Shown here in pieces: positions 18,299 through 27,037 of a stretch of DNA of 64,000 nt. Source of the stretch: Brevibacterium yomogidense (lineage in GTDB: Bacteria; Actinomycetota; Actinomycetes; Actinomycetales; Brevibacteriaceae); the NCBI RefSeq assembly GCF_900163715.1, contig NZ_FWFF01000017.1, forward strand, positions 124,001 to 188,000. The letters run 5' to 3'. Below the pieces are notes generated by a model that was given only the letters and a program-made list of their open reading frames with translations, was not told where the DNA came from and made no database searches. The first letter of the stretch is position 1. Each line of letters starts with the position of its first letter. The position numbers were made by a program, and so were the translations under genes.

Positions 18299-18412
18299 AT
18301 GAAGGTGAAGCCCAGCGTCAAGCCGATCTGTGAGAAGTGCAAGGTCATCCGTCGCCACAGCCGCGTCATGGTGATCTGCGAGAACCCGCGCCATAAGCAG
18401 CGTCAGGGCTGA
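18299..18412 (+). CDS. rpmJ: 50S ribosomal protein L36
   Basis: 37 aa: [20 protein letters not shown] to NPRHKQRQG. This is the zinc-binding (C+) form, with Cys11, Cys14, Cys27 and His32 as ligands. L36 is the smallest 50S protein and helps organise 23S rRNA. GAAGAAGGAA is the ribosome binding site. It lies in the standard place between infA and rpsM. Confidence 0.96.
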   Translation: MKVKPSVKPICEKCKVIRRHSRVMVICENPRHKQRQG

Positions 18413-18440
18413 TCGTACCCACTTCGGGCAGATCTGGCGT

Positions 18441-18462
18441 CGCTCTCGACTGATCGGGAGCG
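18441..18462 (+). terminator. Hairpin in rpmJ-rpsM gap
   Basis: CGCTCTCGA pairs with TCGGGAGCG (one G-T wobble) around a CTGA tetraloop. The 209-bp gap may also hold a promoter for rpsM, but none is clear. Confidence 0.5.
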
Positions 18463-18621
18463 AGCCGCACACCCACGCAGACCTCGCCCCCCGCACCGCA
18501 GGGATCCCAGTGATCCGCTGCAGGCGGGACGACACCCTCGGTCGGAGGCCGGGGACCCACGGGACATCCCGGGGGAGAAGGACTGCAGCAGCACCTCCGA
18601 ATCAATGAGAAGGAAGAACAG

Positions 18622-18990
18622 ATGGCACGTCTTGCCGGAGTCGACATCCCCCGTGAGAAGCGGGTGGAGGTCGCCCTGACATACATCTATGGTGTGGGCC
18701 GCACGCGTGCGCGCCAGACCCTGACGGAGACCGGCGTCAGCCCGTCGACCCGTGTGAAAGACCTGACCGATGCGGAGCTGATCCAGCTGCGCGACTACAT
18801 CGAAGGCACCTTCAAGGTGGAGGGCGACCTCCGCCGCGAGGTCTCCGCCGACATCCGCCGCAAGGTCGAGATCGGCTCCTACGAAGGCCTCCGCCACCGC
18901 CGCGGTCTGCCCGTGCGTGGACAGCGCACGAAGACCAATGCGCGCACCCGCAAGGGTCCCAAGCGCACCGTGGCCGGTAAGAAGAAGTAA
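18622..18990 (+). CDS. rpsM: 30S ribosomal protein S13
   Basis: S13 (122 aa) contacts P-site tRNA and forms bridge B1 with the 50[22 protein letters not shown] and the basic tail [21 protein letters not shown] are diagnostic. A GAGAAGGAAG site precedes it. First of the alpha-operon genes rpsM-rpsK-rpoA-rplQ. Confidence 0.97.
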   Translation: MARLAGVDIPREKRVEVALTYIYGVGRTRARQTLTETGVSPSTRVKDLTDAELIQLRDYIEGTFKVEGDLRREVSADIRRKVEIGSYEGLRHRRGLPVRGQRTKTNARTRKGPKRTVAGKKK

Positions 18991-19023
18991 TCCTTCCAGG
19001 ATCGATCAGGAGTTTCGACGAAT

Positions 19024-19425
19024 ATGCCTCCCAAGACACGCACAGCTGCGCGCAAGACGCGCCGCAGCCTGAAGAAGAACATCGTCGCCGGTCAGGCGCA
19101 CATCAAGTCCACGTTCAACAACACGATCGTGTCCATCACGGACCCGTCGGGAGCCGTCATCTCGTGGGCGTCCTCCGGTGAGGTCGGCTTCAAGGGCTCG
19201 CGCAAGTCGACGCCCTACGCCGCTCAGATGGCCGCGGAGTCCGCTGCCCGTCGCGCACAGGAGCACGGCCTCAAGAAGGTCGACGTCTTCGTGAAGGGCC
19301 CGGGCTCGGGACGTGAGACCGCGATCCGCTCGCTGCAGGCCGCCGGCCTCGAGCTGGGCACGATCCAGGACGTCACCCCCACCCCGCACAACGGCTGCCG
19401 TCCGCCCAAGCGTCGGCGCGGCTGA
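19024..19425 (+). CDS. rpsK: 30S ribosomal protein S11
   Basis: S11 (133 aa) lines the mRNA exit platform. [36 protein letters not shown] and the C-terminal [16 protein letters not shown] are conserved. rpsD, which follows rpsK in many bacteria, is absent; rpoA comes next after 172 bp. Confidence 0.97.
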   Translation: MPPKTRTAARKTRRSLKKNIVAGQAHIKSTFNNTIVSITDPSGAVISWASSGEVGFKGSRKSTPYAAQMAAESAARRAQEHGLKKVDVFVKGPGSGRETAIRSLQAAGLELGTIQDVTPTPHNGCRPPKRRRG

Positions 19426-19556
19426 TCCGCACCGGCCGCGGCCCGACACCCCGGCGATGCTCCTTCGGGACATCGCAGCAGGGTGCCGCGGGTCGCAGCC
19501 GGACCTTCAACCGCCAGCGTTTCGAGCACGTCCCCGCCGCGTGCTCTTGAATGCCC

Positions 19557-19582
19557 GCGAACGTCATATAGCGGATGTTCGC
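19557..19582 (+). promoter_or_regulatory. Inverted repeat just upstream of rpoA
   Basis: GCGAAC (19557-19562) and GTTCGC (19577-19582) flank a 14-bp AT-richer core containing TATAGC, directly before the rpoA ribosome binding site. It could be an operator or an mRNA hairpin; the spacer is too long for a LexA box. Confidence 0.35.
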
Positions 19583-19597
19583 TGAAAGGAAGCCCAC

Positions 19598-20596
19598 GTG
19601 CTCATTGCACAGCGCCCCACGCTCACGGAAGAGGTCGTCTCCGATCGTCGATCGCGGTTCACCATTGAACCGCTCGAGCCCGGATTCGGCTACACCCTCG
19701 GCAACTCGCTGCGTCGCACCCTCCTGTCGTCCATTCCCGGGGCCTCGGTCACGAGCGTCCGGATCGACGGAGTCCTGCACGAGTTCTCGACGGTGCCGGG
19801 GGTGAAGGAGGACGTCACAGAGTTCCTCCTCAACCTGAAGTCGCTGGTCGTGTCCTCGGAGTTCGACGAGCCCGTCGTGGCCTACCTGCGCAAGCAGGGC
19901 CCCGGAGCCGTCACCGCTGAGGACATCTCCGCGCCTGCAGGCGTCGAGATCCACAACCCAGAGCTCTACATCGCCACCCTCAACGACACCGGTCGACTCG
20001 ACATCGAGCTGACCGTCGAGCGTGGACGCGGCTACGTGTCCGCAGCGCAGAACAAGAACGCGGACGCGGAGATCGGCCGGATCCCGGTCGACTCGATCTA
20101 CTCGCCCGTGCTCAAGGTGTCCTACAAGGTGGAGGCCACCCGTGTCGAGCAGCGCACGGACTTCGACCGCCTCATCGTCGACGTCGAGACGAAGCCCTCG
20201 ATCGTCCCGCGCGATGCGCTGGCGTCGGCGGGCAAGACCCTCGTCGAGCTCTTCGGCCTGGCCCGTGAGCTGAACGTCGAGGCCGAGGGCATCGAGATCG
20301 GTCCGTCGCCGGTGGACGCCGCGATGGCCGCTGATCTCGCCCTGGCGATCGAGGACCTGGAGCTGACGGTCCGCTCGTACAACTGCCTCAAGCGCGAGGG
20401 CATCCACACCGTGGGTGAGCTCGTCGCTCGCAGCGAGGCAGATCTGATGGACATCCGGAACTTCGGTCAGAAGTCCATCGATGAGGTCCGTCAGAAGCTC
20501 GGCGAGCTCGGCCTGAACCTGAAGGACAGCGCGGTCGGCTTCGGCGAAGCCGGCGAGACCGACGACGACGCGTACGTCGAGGACGAGCAGTACTGA
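19598..20596 (+). CDS. rpoA: DNA-directed RNA polymerase alpha subunit
   Basis: Alpha (332 aa) nucleates RNA polymerase assembly and contacts UP elements and activators. The N-terminal domain ([20 protein letters not shown]) and the C-terminal domain ([33 protein letters not shown]) are both complete, with an acidic tail. GTG start with GAAAGGAAG upstream. Coupled in order with rplQ 42 nt on. Confidence 0.98.
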   Translation: MLIAQRPTLTEEVVSDRRSRFTIEPLEPGFGYTLGNSLRRTLLSSIPGASVTSVRIDGVLHEFSTVPGVKEDVTEFLLNLKSLVVSSEFDEPVVAYLRKQGPGAVTAEDISAPAGVEIHNPELYIATLNDTGRLDIELTVERGRGYVSAAQNKNADAEIGRIPVDSIYSPVLKVSYKVEATRVEQRTDFDRLIVDVETKPSIVPRDALASAGKTLVELFGLARELNVEAEGIEIGPSPVDAAMAADLALAIEDLELTVRSYNCLKREGIHTVGELVARSEADLMDIRNFGQKSIDEVRQKLGELGLNLKDSAVGFGEAGETDDDAYVEDEQY

Positions 20597-20638
20597 GCGG
20601 TTGCCCGCGGTACGTAAGAATTCCAAGGAGACAGAACA

Positions 20639-21217
20639 ATGCCCACTCCCACCAAGGGAAACCGCCTCGGAGGCTCGCCGGCGCACGAGCGCATCATGCT
20701 CAACAACCTGGCTGCGCAGCTCTTCGAGCACAAGTCCATCACCACCACCGTGAACAAGGCCAAGCGCCTGCGTCCGGTTGCGGAGCGCCTCGTCACGTTC
20801 GCGAAGAAGGGCGACCTCGCGTCGCGTCGTCGCGTGCTGGGCTCGATCTCCGACAAGGGGATCGTCCACGAGCTGTTCACCTCGATCGCACCTGCGGTCG
20901 CTGAGCGCCCGGGCGGCTACACCCGCATCACGAAGATCGGCCCCCGGAAGGGCGACAACGCCCCGATGGCCGTCATCGAGCTCGTCCTCGAGCCCTACTC
21001 GCCCAAGCAGGCGACGGTGAAGGAGGCCGAGCAGGCCACCGCTGCCGAAGCCGCTGCGTCGGACGCCGAGGTCGTCGAGACCGAGGAGACGCCGGCCGCT
21101 GAGCCGGACGTCACCTCGGGTGCACAGGACGACGAGGCACAGGCCGCAGCAGAAGCAGACGCCGACTCGGCACCCGCCGACGACGCTGCTGAGGCACCGG
21201 CAGACGACTCCAAGTGA
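20639..21217 (+). CDS. rplQ: 50S ribosomal protein L17
   Basis: L17 core (residues 1-120) is typical: [61 protein letters not shown]-terminal extension of about 70 residues is almost only Ala, Glu, Asp, Thr and Val (net strongly negative). Such tails occur in actinobacterial L17 and vary in length; function unknown. It ends the ribosomal superoperon and is followed by two hairpins. Confidence 0.97.
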   Translation: MPTPTKGNRLGGSPAHERIMLNNLAAQLFEHKSITTTVNKAKRLRPVAERLVTFAKKGDLASRRRVLGSISDKGIVHELFTSIAPAVAERPGGYTRITKIGPRKGDNAPMAVIELVLEPYSPKQATVKEAEQATAAEAAASDAEVVETEETPAAEPDVTSGAQDDEAQAAAEADADSAPADDAAEAPADDSK

Positions 21218-21224
21218 GCCCGCT

Positions 21225-21251
21225 GTCCCCGTAGGCACGCTCTGCGGGGAC
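21225..21251 (+). terminator. Hairpin 1 after rplQ
   Basis: GTCCCCG (21225-21231) pairs with CGGGGAC (21245-21251), starting 8 nt after the rplQ stop. Confidence 0.6.
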
Positions 21252-21300
21252 TGAGCTCCACGAGCCGTCGCGGCACGCGCCGCGAGAGTGTTCGCACGCA

Positions 21301-21332
21301 GGCCGCCGTCCTCCTTCGGGAGGCCGGCGGCC
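21301..21332 (+). terminator. Terminator 2 after rplQ with TTCG loop
   Basis: GGCCGCCG/CGGCGGCC outer stem and CCTCC/GGAGG inner stem closed by a TTCG tetraloop; the tail TTCGTCAT follows, as after other terminators here. Confidence 0.8.
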
Positions 21333-21430
21333 TTCGTCATTCACCGGCGACCTCGGTCATGCGACAGAGCCCTCGGTCGTGGGGCCGCACCTTCGGTCAT
21401 GCGGACGTGCCCTCAGTCATGCGGTGGCGG
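21331..21430 (+). repeat. 20-bp degenerate tandem repeat, five units
   Basis: Units start exactly every 20 bp at 21331, 21351, 21371, 21391 and 21411 with consensus CCTCGGTCATGCGG. The last unit contains the stop codon of the minus-strand LysR gene; the first is the tail of the rplQ terminator. Confidence 0.85.
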
Positions 21431-22310
21431 TCCGGATGAACGCCTCACGGAGGAACTCGACATGCGGCAGATGCGCGACCCGGCGGTCCACGTGGAGCAT
21501 GATGCGCCGGTAGGGCGTCGGGTCGGTCAGCGGTCGTGACGTGAGGTCGGCGGGCAGCTGCGCCACCGCGAGGCGGGGGAGTGCCGCCAGGCCGATGCCG
21601 GCGGACACCATGGCGAGGATGCCGTAGTGGTCGTCTGCCCGCGCAGCGTAGCGGGGAGAGATGCCTGCGGCCCGTGCGGCATGGTCGATGACATCGCCGG
21701 TCGCGCTGCCCTGCACGTCGGGGTCCAGCAGCGGCTCATCGGCGAGCTGACCGACGGACACGACGGAGTGCTCGCTGAGCGGGTGATCGGCGGGCAGCAC
21801 GAGCAGGTAGGTGTCGTCCACGAGGTGGTCGCTGCGCAGCCCGCCCCTGGTCACCGGCTCTGCGTGTCCCGGCTCGCTCACGACGTCGACGTCCGCCCGC
21901 TGCCGGTCGGTGCCGGTGAAGGGCTCGTTCGTCATCACGTCGTAGCGGAGGTGGGGGAATCGAGCCACAGCCTCACGCAGCACGCCGGGGATCCACTCCC
22001 GTGCGACGGACGACGAGCACCCGATCGAGACATGCCCGCGCGGTCCGGAGCGCAGTGCATCGACGACGTCCGTGAGCCGCGCGGACTCCTCGAACAGGTC
22101 GTTCGTCTCCGCCGCGAACCTGCGGCCCGCCTCGGTGATCTCGATCCCGCGCCCCACCCGCCGGTACAGGGGGAATCCGACCGCCTGCTGCAGTGCGATG
22201 ATCTGCTGGCTGACGCTCGCGGGGGAGTACTGGAGGTTCCGCGCAGCCTCCGTCACCGATCCGGTGCTCACGACCGCGCGCCACATCCTCAGCCTGTTGA
22301 GATCCCACAT
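21417..22310 (-). CDS. LysR-family transcriptional regulator
   Basis: 297 aa with an N-terminal winged helix (MWDLNRLRMWRAVVSTGSVT, SVSQQIIALQQAVGFPLYRR) and a substrate-binding domain. ATG 22310 is chosen because a TACGAT -10 box lies 6 nt upstream (leaderless arrangement) and the extra upstream residues are not conserved. It is divergent from a LysE-type exporter gene, the classic arrangement for LysR-controlled amino-acid export, so it probably controls that gene and senses an amino acid or related metabolite. Its 3' end runs into a 20-bp tandem repeat. Confidence 0.88.
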   Translation of the reverse strand: MWDLNRLRMWRAVVSTGSVTEAARNLQYSPASVSQQIIALQQAVGFPLYRRVGRGIEITEAGRRFAAETNDLFEESARLTDVVDALRSGPRGHVSIGCSSSVAREWIPGVLREAVARFPHLRYDVMTNEPFTGTDRQRADVDVVSEPGHAEPVTRGGLRSDHLVDDTYLLVLPADHPLSEHSVVSVGQLADEPLLDPDVQGSATGDVIDHAARAAGISPRYAARADDHYGILAMVSAGIGLAALPRLAVAQLPADLTSRPLTDPTPYRRIMLHVDRRVAHLPHVEFLREAFIRTATA

Positions 22311-22316
22311 GCCCCC

Positions 22317-22322
22317 ATCGTA
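22317..22322 (-). promoter_or_regulatory. -10 box of leaderless LysR gene
   Basis: TACGAT on the minus strand ends 6 nt before the ATG at 22310. No ribosome binding site is present, so transcription probably starts at the ATG. Confidence 0.5.
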
Positions 22323-22464
22323 AGGAAGAGACTGATGGTTGTACGGAGATATCTGCTTTTCCATGACGGTCGGATGGCTCATCCTTGGAGGGGTCTCGCC
22401 GTCCGGCGGGGCGTGTGATCGTCAGAGGGAAGAGGTGCCGGATGGCGCTGCGGGAGGTCGCCGG

Positions 22465-23097
22465 GTGACCGGGGCGGAGTTCATCGCGTTCCTGGGTGCG
22501 AGCGTGATCCTGGCGGTGACGCCGGGCCCCGATACGTTCCTGACCCTGCGCTTCGCGGCGCGCAGTGTGCGTGCAGGGCTGGTGTACACCGCCGCGGCGG
22601 GCCTGGGTGTCCTGGTGTGGGCCGTGCTCGCTCTCACCGGAGTCGCCGCGCTCCTGGAGCGGTTCCCGGATGTCCGCACGGGGCTGACCTGGGTGGGTGG
22701 GAGCTACCTCGTCTTCCTCGGCGTGACTGCGCTCTTCCAGGTCAACAGGGCTCGGCGGGGCTCCGCTGCGCATGCTCCCGCAGGCGAACCGCGCCTGCCC
22801 GCCCGCTCGCTGCCGATGGTGTTCCGCACCGGGCTGATCAGTTCGCTCACGAATCCCAAGACGGGGCTGTTCTTCCTGGCCCTGCTCCCGCCGTTCCTGC
22901 CGGCGTCGCCCAGCGCGGTCGACCATGTCCTGCTCGTGGCGACCGTCGTCGGGTGCATGCTCGTCTACGGGGCGGGTCTCTCCGTCATCGCAGGTCGTGT
23001 GGGCCGGTACCTCACCGGAGGTTCCGGGCCCCTCATCGTCGACGGCGTCGCGGGCGCGATCCTCGTGGTGCTGGGCGTCTCACTCGTCGTCCTCTGA
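22465..23097 (+). CDS. LysE/RhtB-family amino-acid exporter
   Basis: 210 aa integral membrane protein with about six hydrophobic segments. The N-terminal motif ILAVTPGPDTFLTLRFAARS and the central SSLTNPKTGLFFLALLPPF are family signatures (homoserine/threonine/lysine-type efflux). GTG 22465 is chosen because GGAGGT lies 6 nt upstream; longer starts reach back to 22339 without conservation. It is divergent from the LysR gene. The last 18 bp overlap the convergent acyl-CoA-synthetase-like gene. Substrate cannot be told. Confidence 0.88.
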   Translation: MTGAEFIAFLGASVILAVTPGPDTFLTLRFAARSVRAGLVYTAAAGLGVLVWAVLALTGVAALLERFPDVRTGLTWVGGSYLVFLGVTALFQVNRARRGSAAHAPAGEPRLPARSLPMVFRTGLISSLTNPKTGLFFLALLPPFLPASPSAVDHVLLVATVVGCMLVYGAGLSVIAGRVGRYLTGGSGPLIVDGVAGAILVVLGVSLVVL

Positions 23098-24996
23098 CGG
23101 GGCGGCGTCTTCGCGGCCGATGGCGGTGGTGCAGACGGCCTCGAGCACCTCGTCCCACGTTCGGACGGCCCACGCGGTGCGCGAGGGCACGAGCGCGACG
23201 AGTGCGTCCGCGAGCTCCCCGCGATCGATCGCGCCTGTCATCCGATCGACGAAGACGATCATCCGCGGTCGCGCCAGTCCGCCGAGCTCCGCGTTGACGG
23301 TGGCGATGAGTTCGCGCGCCGTTCCCGCACCCGGCTCTCCGTCGGCGACCACGCACGCGATGATCGTGCTGCCGGAGTTCTCCCTGTGCGCGCGCAGCGC
23401 CGTGGCCGCACTGACGAAGGGATGCTCCAGCAGGGAGCGGGCGACGGCCTCGAGCGAGATCAGCTGGCCGGACACGGACACCACGGCATCCATCCGGCCG
23501 CGGAAGTGCAGGCTGCCGTCAGACGCGGCCGTGACGAGGTCCTCCGTGAAGCCCAGGGCATCCGCCGTCTGGTGCTCCCACCCGTCCGCCAGAGCGTCAG
23601 CGAGGACCAGGGACCCCGGGGTGGGCAGGCGCAGGACCAGCTGACCGGACTCGCCGGGTCGGATCGGCTTCCCGTCCTCCCCGAGTGCGGCCACGTGCGC
23701 TGTGTCGAGCAGCGTGGACTGTCCGTTCACATGGACGATCCCATTGAGCTCCACCTGTCCCCAGCCGTCCGCGACCTCGCATCCGGTCCCTGAGAACGTC
23801 TGCTCCATCCAGCCCCGCAGCCCGGGTTCGACGGGTTCGCCCGCCGTCACGAGTCGGCGCAGGGTGGAGCCGCGGGCGCTGAGTTCGGCGTCGATGTTCC
23901 ACGAGCGCAGGGTGCGCATCACGGACGGGGACGAGACCAGCGTCGAGACTCCGTAGCGCTCGACCACGTCGAGCGTGCGCAGCTGGTCCGGGACGTCGAG
24001 CGTGCCCTCGTAGACCACGACCGTGTCGCCGAACAGCAGCGGACCGATGAAGCCGTGCCAGGTGGAGACCGCCCATGACACGTCTGCTGCGCACCAGAAG
24101 ACCGGACCGGTGCGAACGGCCGCGTGGAAGGCCGCCGCGGTCATGAGCACCCCTGCTGCGGAGTGCTGGGTCAGCCGTGTGGTCGGTGCTCCGGAGGCCT
24201 GCTGCCGGGTGCAGAGCACGTGGTCCGCCGGGACGCCCGCGGACATGCCCGGGACGGGGCCCGCGGCCCGCATGCCCTCCGCGGGCAGCTGTGCTCCGTC
24301 GCCGGCAGGATCCGGCGCAGCCGCGCTCGTGGAGGGGCCGGAGCCGATGAGGTCGCTGAACCAGTGGTCGCCGTGGAACCAGGGGACGTCCATGCCGGTG
24401 CGGCGGACGACGATCGTGGCCTCGACCCCGGCGGTGCTCGCGAGGGCCTCGTCGGCCCGGTTCTTCAGCGGCAGCACCGCTCCGCGGCGCCACGCGCCGT
24501 CCTGGGTGAGCAGGACGGTCGGTGAGAGCTCGTCGATGCGGGTGCCCAGGGCCTCGGGCGGGAGGGAGACGGGGAGCATCGACCATGATGCGCCGATGCT
24601 CATGCACGCCAGCATCGTGACGACCGTCTCCGGCAGCCATCCGGTGTGCAGCGCCACGACGGCATCGGCGTCGACCCCCAGCCCGCGCAGCGCGCGCGCA
24701 GCCTGCTCGACCTGCTGCGACAGCTGTCCGTAGGTCAGTGAGCGGCGGTCGCCCGGTTCTCCCTCCCAGTGGAGGGCGATCCGGTCGCCGTGCTCCGCCG
24801 CATGGCGGTGGACGAGATTCCAGACGACGTCGATCCTGCCGCCGGGGAACCAGGCGCCTGCGGTACCGGGCGCCGTCGGAGGTTCCCAGACCTCGCGGGG
24901 CGAGGTCGACCATTCGAGGTGTCCCAGGGATTCCGCCCATTCGTCGTGGACGTCGGACTGCAGGGTGCGCAGCCACGGGGGGATGTGCTCAGCCAT
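23080..24996 (-). CDS. Degenerate acyl-CoA synthetase-like protein (ANL superfamily)
   Basis: 638 aa, related to acetyl/acetoacetyl-CoA synthetases: RIDVVWNLVHRHAAEHGDRIAL near residue 54 and FWCAADVSWAVSTWHGFIGP (300-319) are Acs-like. The nucleotide P-loop normally reading TSGTTGKPKG is replaced by RQQASGAPTTRLTQHS (264-279), the usual WxTE motif is WGQVELNG (412-419), and the C-terminal catalytic Lys of the SGKxxR motif is absent (MTGAIDRGEL). It may be inactive, altered in chemistry, or a regulator. The ATG overlaps the IclR stop by 8 nt, so the two are translated together. Family sure, activity unsure. Confidence 0.8.
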   Translation of the reverse strand: MAEHIPPWLRTLQSDVHDEWAESLGHLEWSTSPREVWEPPTAPGTAGAWFPGGRIDVVWNLVHRHAAEHGDRIALHWEGEPGDRRSLTYGQLSQQVEQAARALRGLGVDADAVVALHTGWLPETVVTMLACMSIGASWSMLPVSLPPEALGTRIDELSPTVLLTQDGAWRRGAVLPLKNRADEALASTAGVEATIVVRRTGMDVPWFHGDHWFSDLIGSGPSTSAAAPDPAGDGAQLPAEGMRAAGPVPGMSAGVPADHVLCTRQQASGAPTTRLTQHSAAGVLMTAAAFHAAVRTGPVFWCAADVSWAVSTWHGFIGPLLFGDTVVVYEGTLDVPDQLRTLDVVERYGVSTLVSSPSVMRTLRSWNIDAELSARGSTLRRLVTAGEPVEPGLRGWMEQTFSGTGCEVADGWGQVELNGIVHVNGQSTLLDTAHVAALGEDGKPIRPGESGQLVLRLPTPGSLVLADALADGWEHQTADALGFTEDLVTAASDGSLHFRGRMDAVVSVSGQLISLEAVARSLLEHPFVSAATALRAHRENSGSTIIACVVADGEPGAGTARELIATVNAELGGLARPRMIVFVDRMTGAIDRGELADALVALVPSRTAWAVRTWDEVLEAVCTTAIGREDAAPSEDDE

Positions 24997-25909
24997 GGGA
25001 GATGCTCCTTCCGCACGACGCCGCAGTCCGCAGGAGCGATGCGGCGACGGCGTGGGGGTCGGCCGTCGGCTGGAGGTCTGCCGACAGCGCGGCGACCACG
25101 ACTCCGTCGGCAGCGCGCACGGGCACTGCCACCTCGTTCGAGGCCGTCGGGTCCGCCGATTCGAAGACCACGTGCTCCGCAGAGCGCCAGGCGCTCCGCC
25201 TGGATGCCATGTCAGCAGCGGAGTCCGCTGCCTCAGTGGAGGCGGAAGGAGTCGGAGCATGCGGGGCGTCCGAGGTGCCCGAGGTGGAGGTGCCCGAGGT
25301 GCTCGAGGCTTCCGGGGTGCCCGGGGCTCCCGGGCCGACCGGACCGACCGGGCCGGCCGGGCCAGCTGGGCCTCCCGGGGCATCCTCGGCTCCGGTGCCC
25401 GGCTCTGCGGTGCGGCCGGTGCGGATCGACTCCCACACCTCATCGCCCGCGTGTGCGGCCAGGATGCGGCCGGCCGCGGATTCGAGCGCCGGCACCGACC
25501 GGAGCGGGCGGCGGAACGGCCCGCGGTCCCGGGCCTCGGCCTGGTCGATGCACACGGCCTCGCCCCCGATGAGGACGTGCACGGCGATCGTCGCGTCCAG
25601 CTGATCGCGCAGGCCGATCATGAACGGGCTCAGCGCCGTGAGGATCGGGTTGTTGGACATCTGATGGACCGCGAGTCGGGTCACGGCCTGTCCCAGTCCG
25701 TATCGCGAGGTCGCGGGATCCTGCACCGCATACTCCGCGTACACGAGCGAGCGGAGGAGCCTGTGCACCGTGGGGACGGTCATCCCCGACTGCTGGGCCA
25801 GATCCGTGAGCTGGTGGAAGTACGGGCTGCGGGCCAGCAGGTCCATCAGCAGCGTCGCATTGCGGATCGTGCCCAGCCCGCCCTTGGGTGCACCGTTGTC
25901 GACCACCAT
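24989..25909 (-). CDS. IclR-family regulator with collagen-like insert
   Basis: 306 aa from ATG 25909 (MVVDNGAPKGGLGTIRN); in-frame starts at 25972 and 26020 are possible because no strong ribosome binding site marks any of them. The winged helix (TLLMDLLARSPYFHQLTDLA, VPTVHRLLRSL) is at residues 18-60. The effector domain begins at about 85 (SNNPILTALSPFMIGLRDQL) but is interrupted at about 168-235 by a Gly-Pro-rich stretch (GGPAGPAGPVGPVGPGAPG) and a Ser/Thr linker. It is coupled to the acyl-CoA-synthetase-like gene and divergent from the ABC operon, which it probably controls. Confidence 0.82.
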   Translation of the reverse strand: MVVDNGAPKGGLGTIRNATLLMDLLARSPYFHQLTDLAQQSGMTVPTVHRLLRSLVYAEYAVQDPATSRYGLGQAVTRLAVHQMSNNPILTALSPFMIGLRDQLDATIAVHVLIGGEAVCIDQAEARDRGPFRRPLRSVPALESAAGRILAAHAGDEVWESIRTGRTAEPGTGAEDAPGGPAGPAGPVGPVGPGAPGTPEASSTSGTSTSGTSDAPHAPTPSASTEAADSAADMASRRSAWRSAEHVVFESADPTASNEVAVPVRAADGVVVAALSADLQPTADPHAVAASLLRTAASCGRSISHG

Positions 25910-25983
25910 GCGTGTCCGTCCATTCCTCGTCCGTACTCCGGCGTGGAGCACAGATGTCACTGTACGACGCGGCATCTGCTCTC

Positions 25984-26022
25984 GCAATGAAATATGCATT
26001 CGTTCAATCAGGTATTGCATTC
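25984..26022. promoter_or_regulatory. Candidate IclR operator in divergent region
   Basis: TGCATTC occurs at 25995-26001 and 26016-26022, exactly 21 bp (two helical turns) apart, with GCAATGA (25984-25990) as a related inverted half. The stretch is AT-rich compared with the rest of the window and lies between the IclR gene and the ABC operon. Confidence 0.4.
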
Positions 26023-26170
26023 AGCATAGTGGAAACGTATTGTGATTCCACCGGGTGACGCCAGTCACTTCCGGAAGCGAGGGCGCACCAAGGACGACCC
26101 CTCGCTGGGATCTGCGAGGAGCATCCTTTTGCGAACACGCGCGTACAGACACTCACTCAACGGGAGCTCG

Positions 26171-27037
26171 ATGCCCCCGGGGCAGCCTCTGCTGCGGGTG
26201 TCCGACCTGACCCTGAAGTTCGGCGGCGTCACGGCGCTCGCAGACGTGGACATGTCCGTGGAGTCGGGCACGATCCACGCGATCATCGGGCCGAACGGGG
26301 CGGGCAAGTCATCCCTGCTGAACTGCATGTCCGGTCTCTACCGGCCCACCTCAGGCTCCGTCGCGCTGCGGTACGTCGCAGATGACGTGGGCCGGGGACG
26401 CCGCGATCAGCCTGCGGCGTCGCCGGAGGCGGACATCGACTCCCTCGACATCCGCGAACGCGCGCTCACCAGCCTGCCGCCCCACAGGGTGGCACGCCTG
26501 GGGGTCGCGCGCAGCTTCCAGAACATCGAACTGTTCGATCACCTCACGGTGCTCGAGAACATGATGCTCGGCCGCCACATCCACATGAAGCAGAACGTCC
26601 TGACCTCGATGCTGTGGTTCGGTCCTGCCCGACGGCAGGAGATCGCCCACCGCGAGATCGTCGAGGAGGTCGTCGACCTGCTCAAGCTGCAGGCGTACCG
26701 CCAGAAGCCCGTGGGGACCCTGGCCTACGGCATCCAGAAGCGGGTCGAGCTGGGACGTGCACTCGCCCTCCAGCCGTCGCTGCTGCTGCTCGATGAGCCG
26801 ATGGCCGGCATGAACGCAGAGGAGAAGGAGGACATGGCCCGCTACATCCTGGACGTCCACGAGCTCGCCGGCGTCTCGATCGTTCTCATCGAGCACGACA
26901 TGAACGTGGTCATGGACATCTCCAACCGCGTCACGGTGCTGGACTTCGGGAAGGTGATCGGGGACGGCACGCCCCAGGAGGTCATGGACAACCCCCGAGT
27001 CATCGAGGCGTACCTGGGAGCGGGGGCGGCGTCATGA
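26171..27037 (+). CDS. Branched-chain-type ABC transporter ATPase (LivG-like)
   Basis: 288 aa. Walker A GPNGAGKSSL (40-49), the LivG-type signature LAYGIQKRVELGRALA and Walker B LLLLDEPMAGM are intact, so it should be an active ATPase. A short insert rich in Arg and Asp (DDVGRGRRDQ) follows the A-loop region. ATG 26171 has GGGAG 5 nt upstream; the longer upstream frame is not conserved. First gene of a seven-gene operon whose later genes supply permeases, binding protein, second ATPase and two CoA ligases; it ends in an ATGA overlap with the ligase. Confidence 0.92.
   Translation: MPPGQPLLRVSDLTLKFGGVTALADVDMSVESGTIHAIIGPNGAGKSSLLNCMSGLYRPTSGSVALRYVADDVGRGRRDQPAASPEADIDSLDIRERALTSLPPHRVARLGVARSFQNIELFDHLTVLENMMLGRHIHMKQNVLTSMLWFGPARRQEIAHREIVEEVVDLLKLQAYRQKPVGTLAYGIQKRVELGRALALQPSLLLLDEPMAGMNAEEKEDMARYILDVHELAGVSIVLIEHDMNVVMDISNRVTVLDFGKVIGDGTPQEVMDNPRVIEAYLGAGAAS

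Noticed and set aside
19557-19582. LexA box upstream of rpoA
   Set aside because: GCGAAC and GTTCGC are separated by 14 bp rather than 4.
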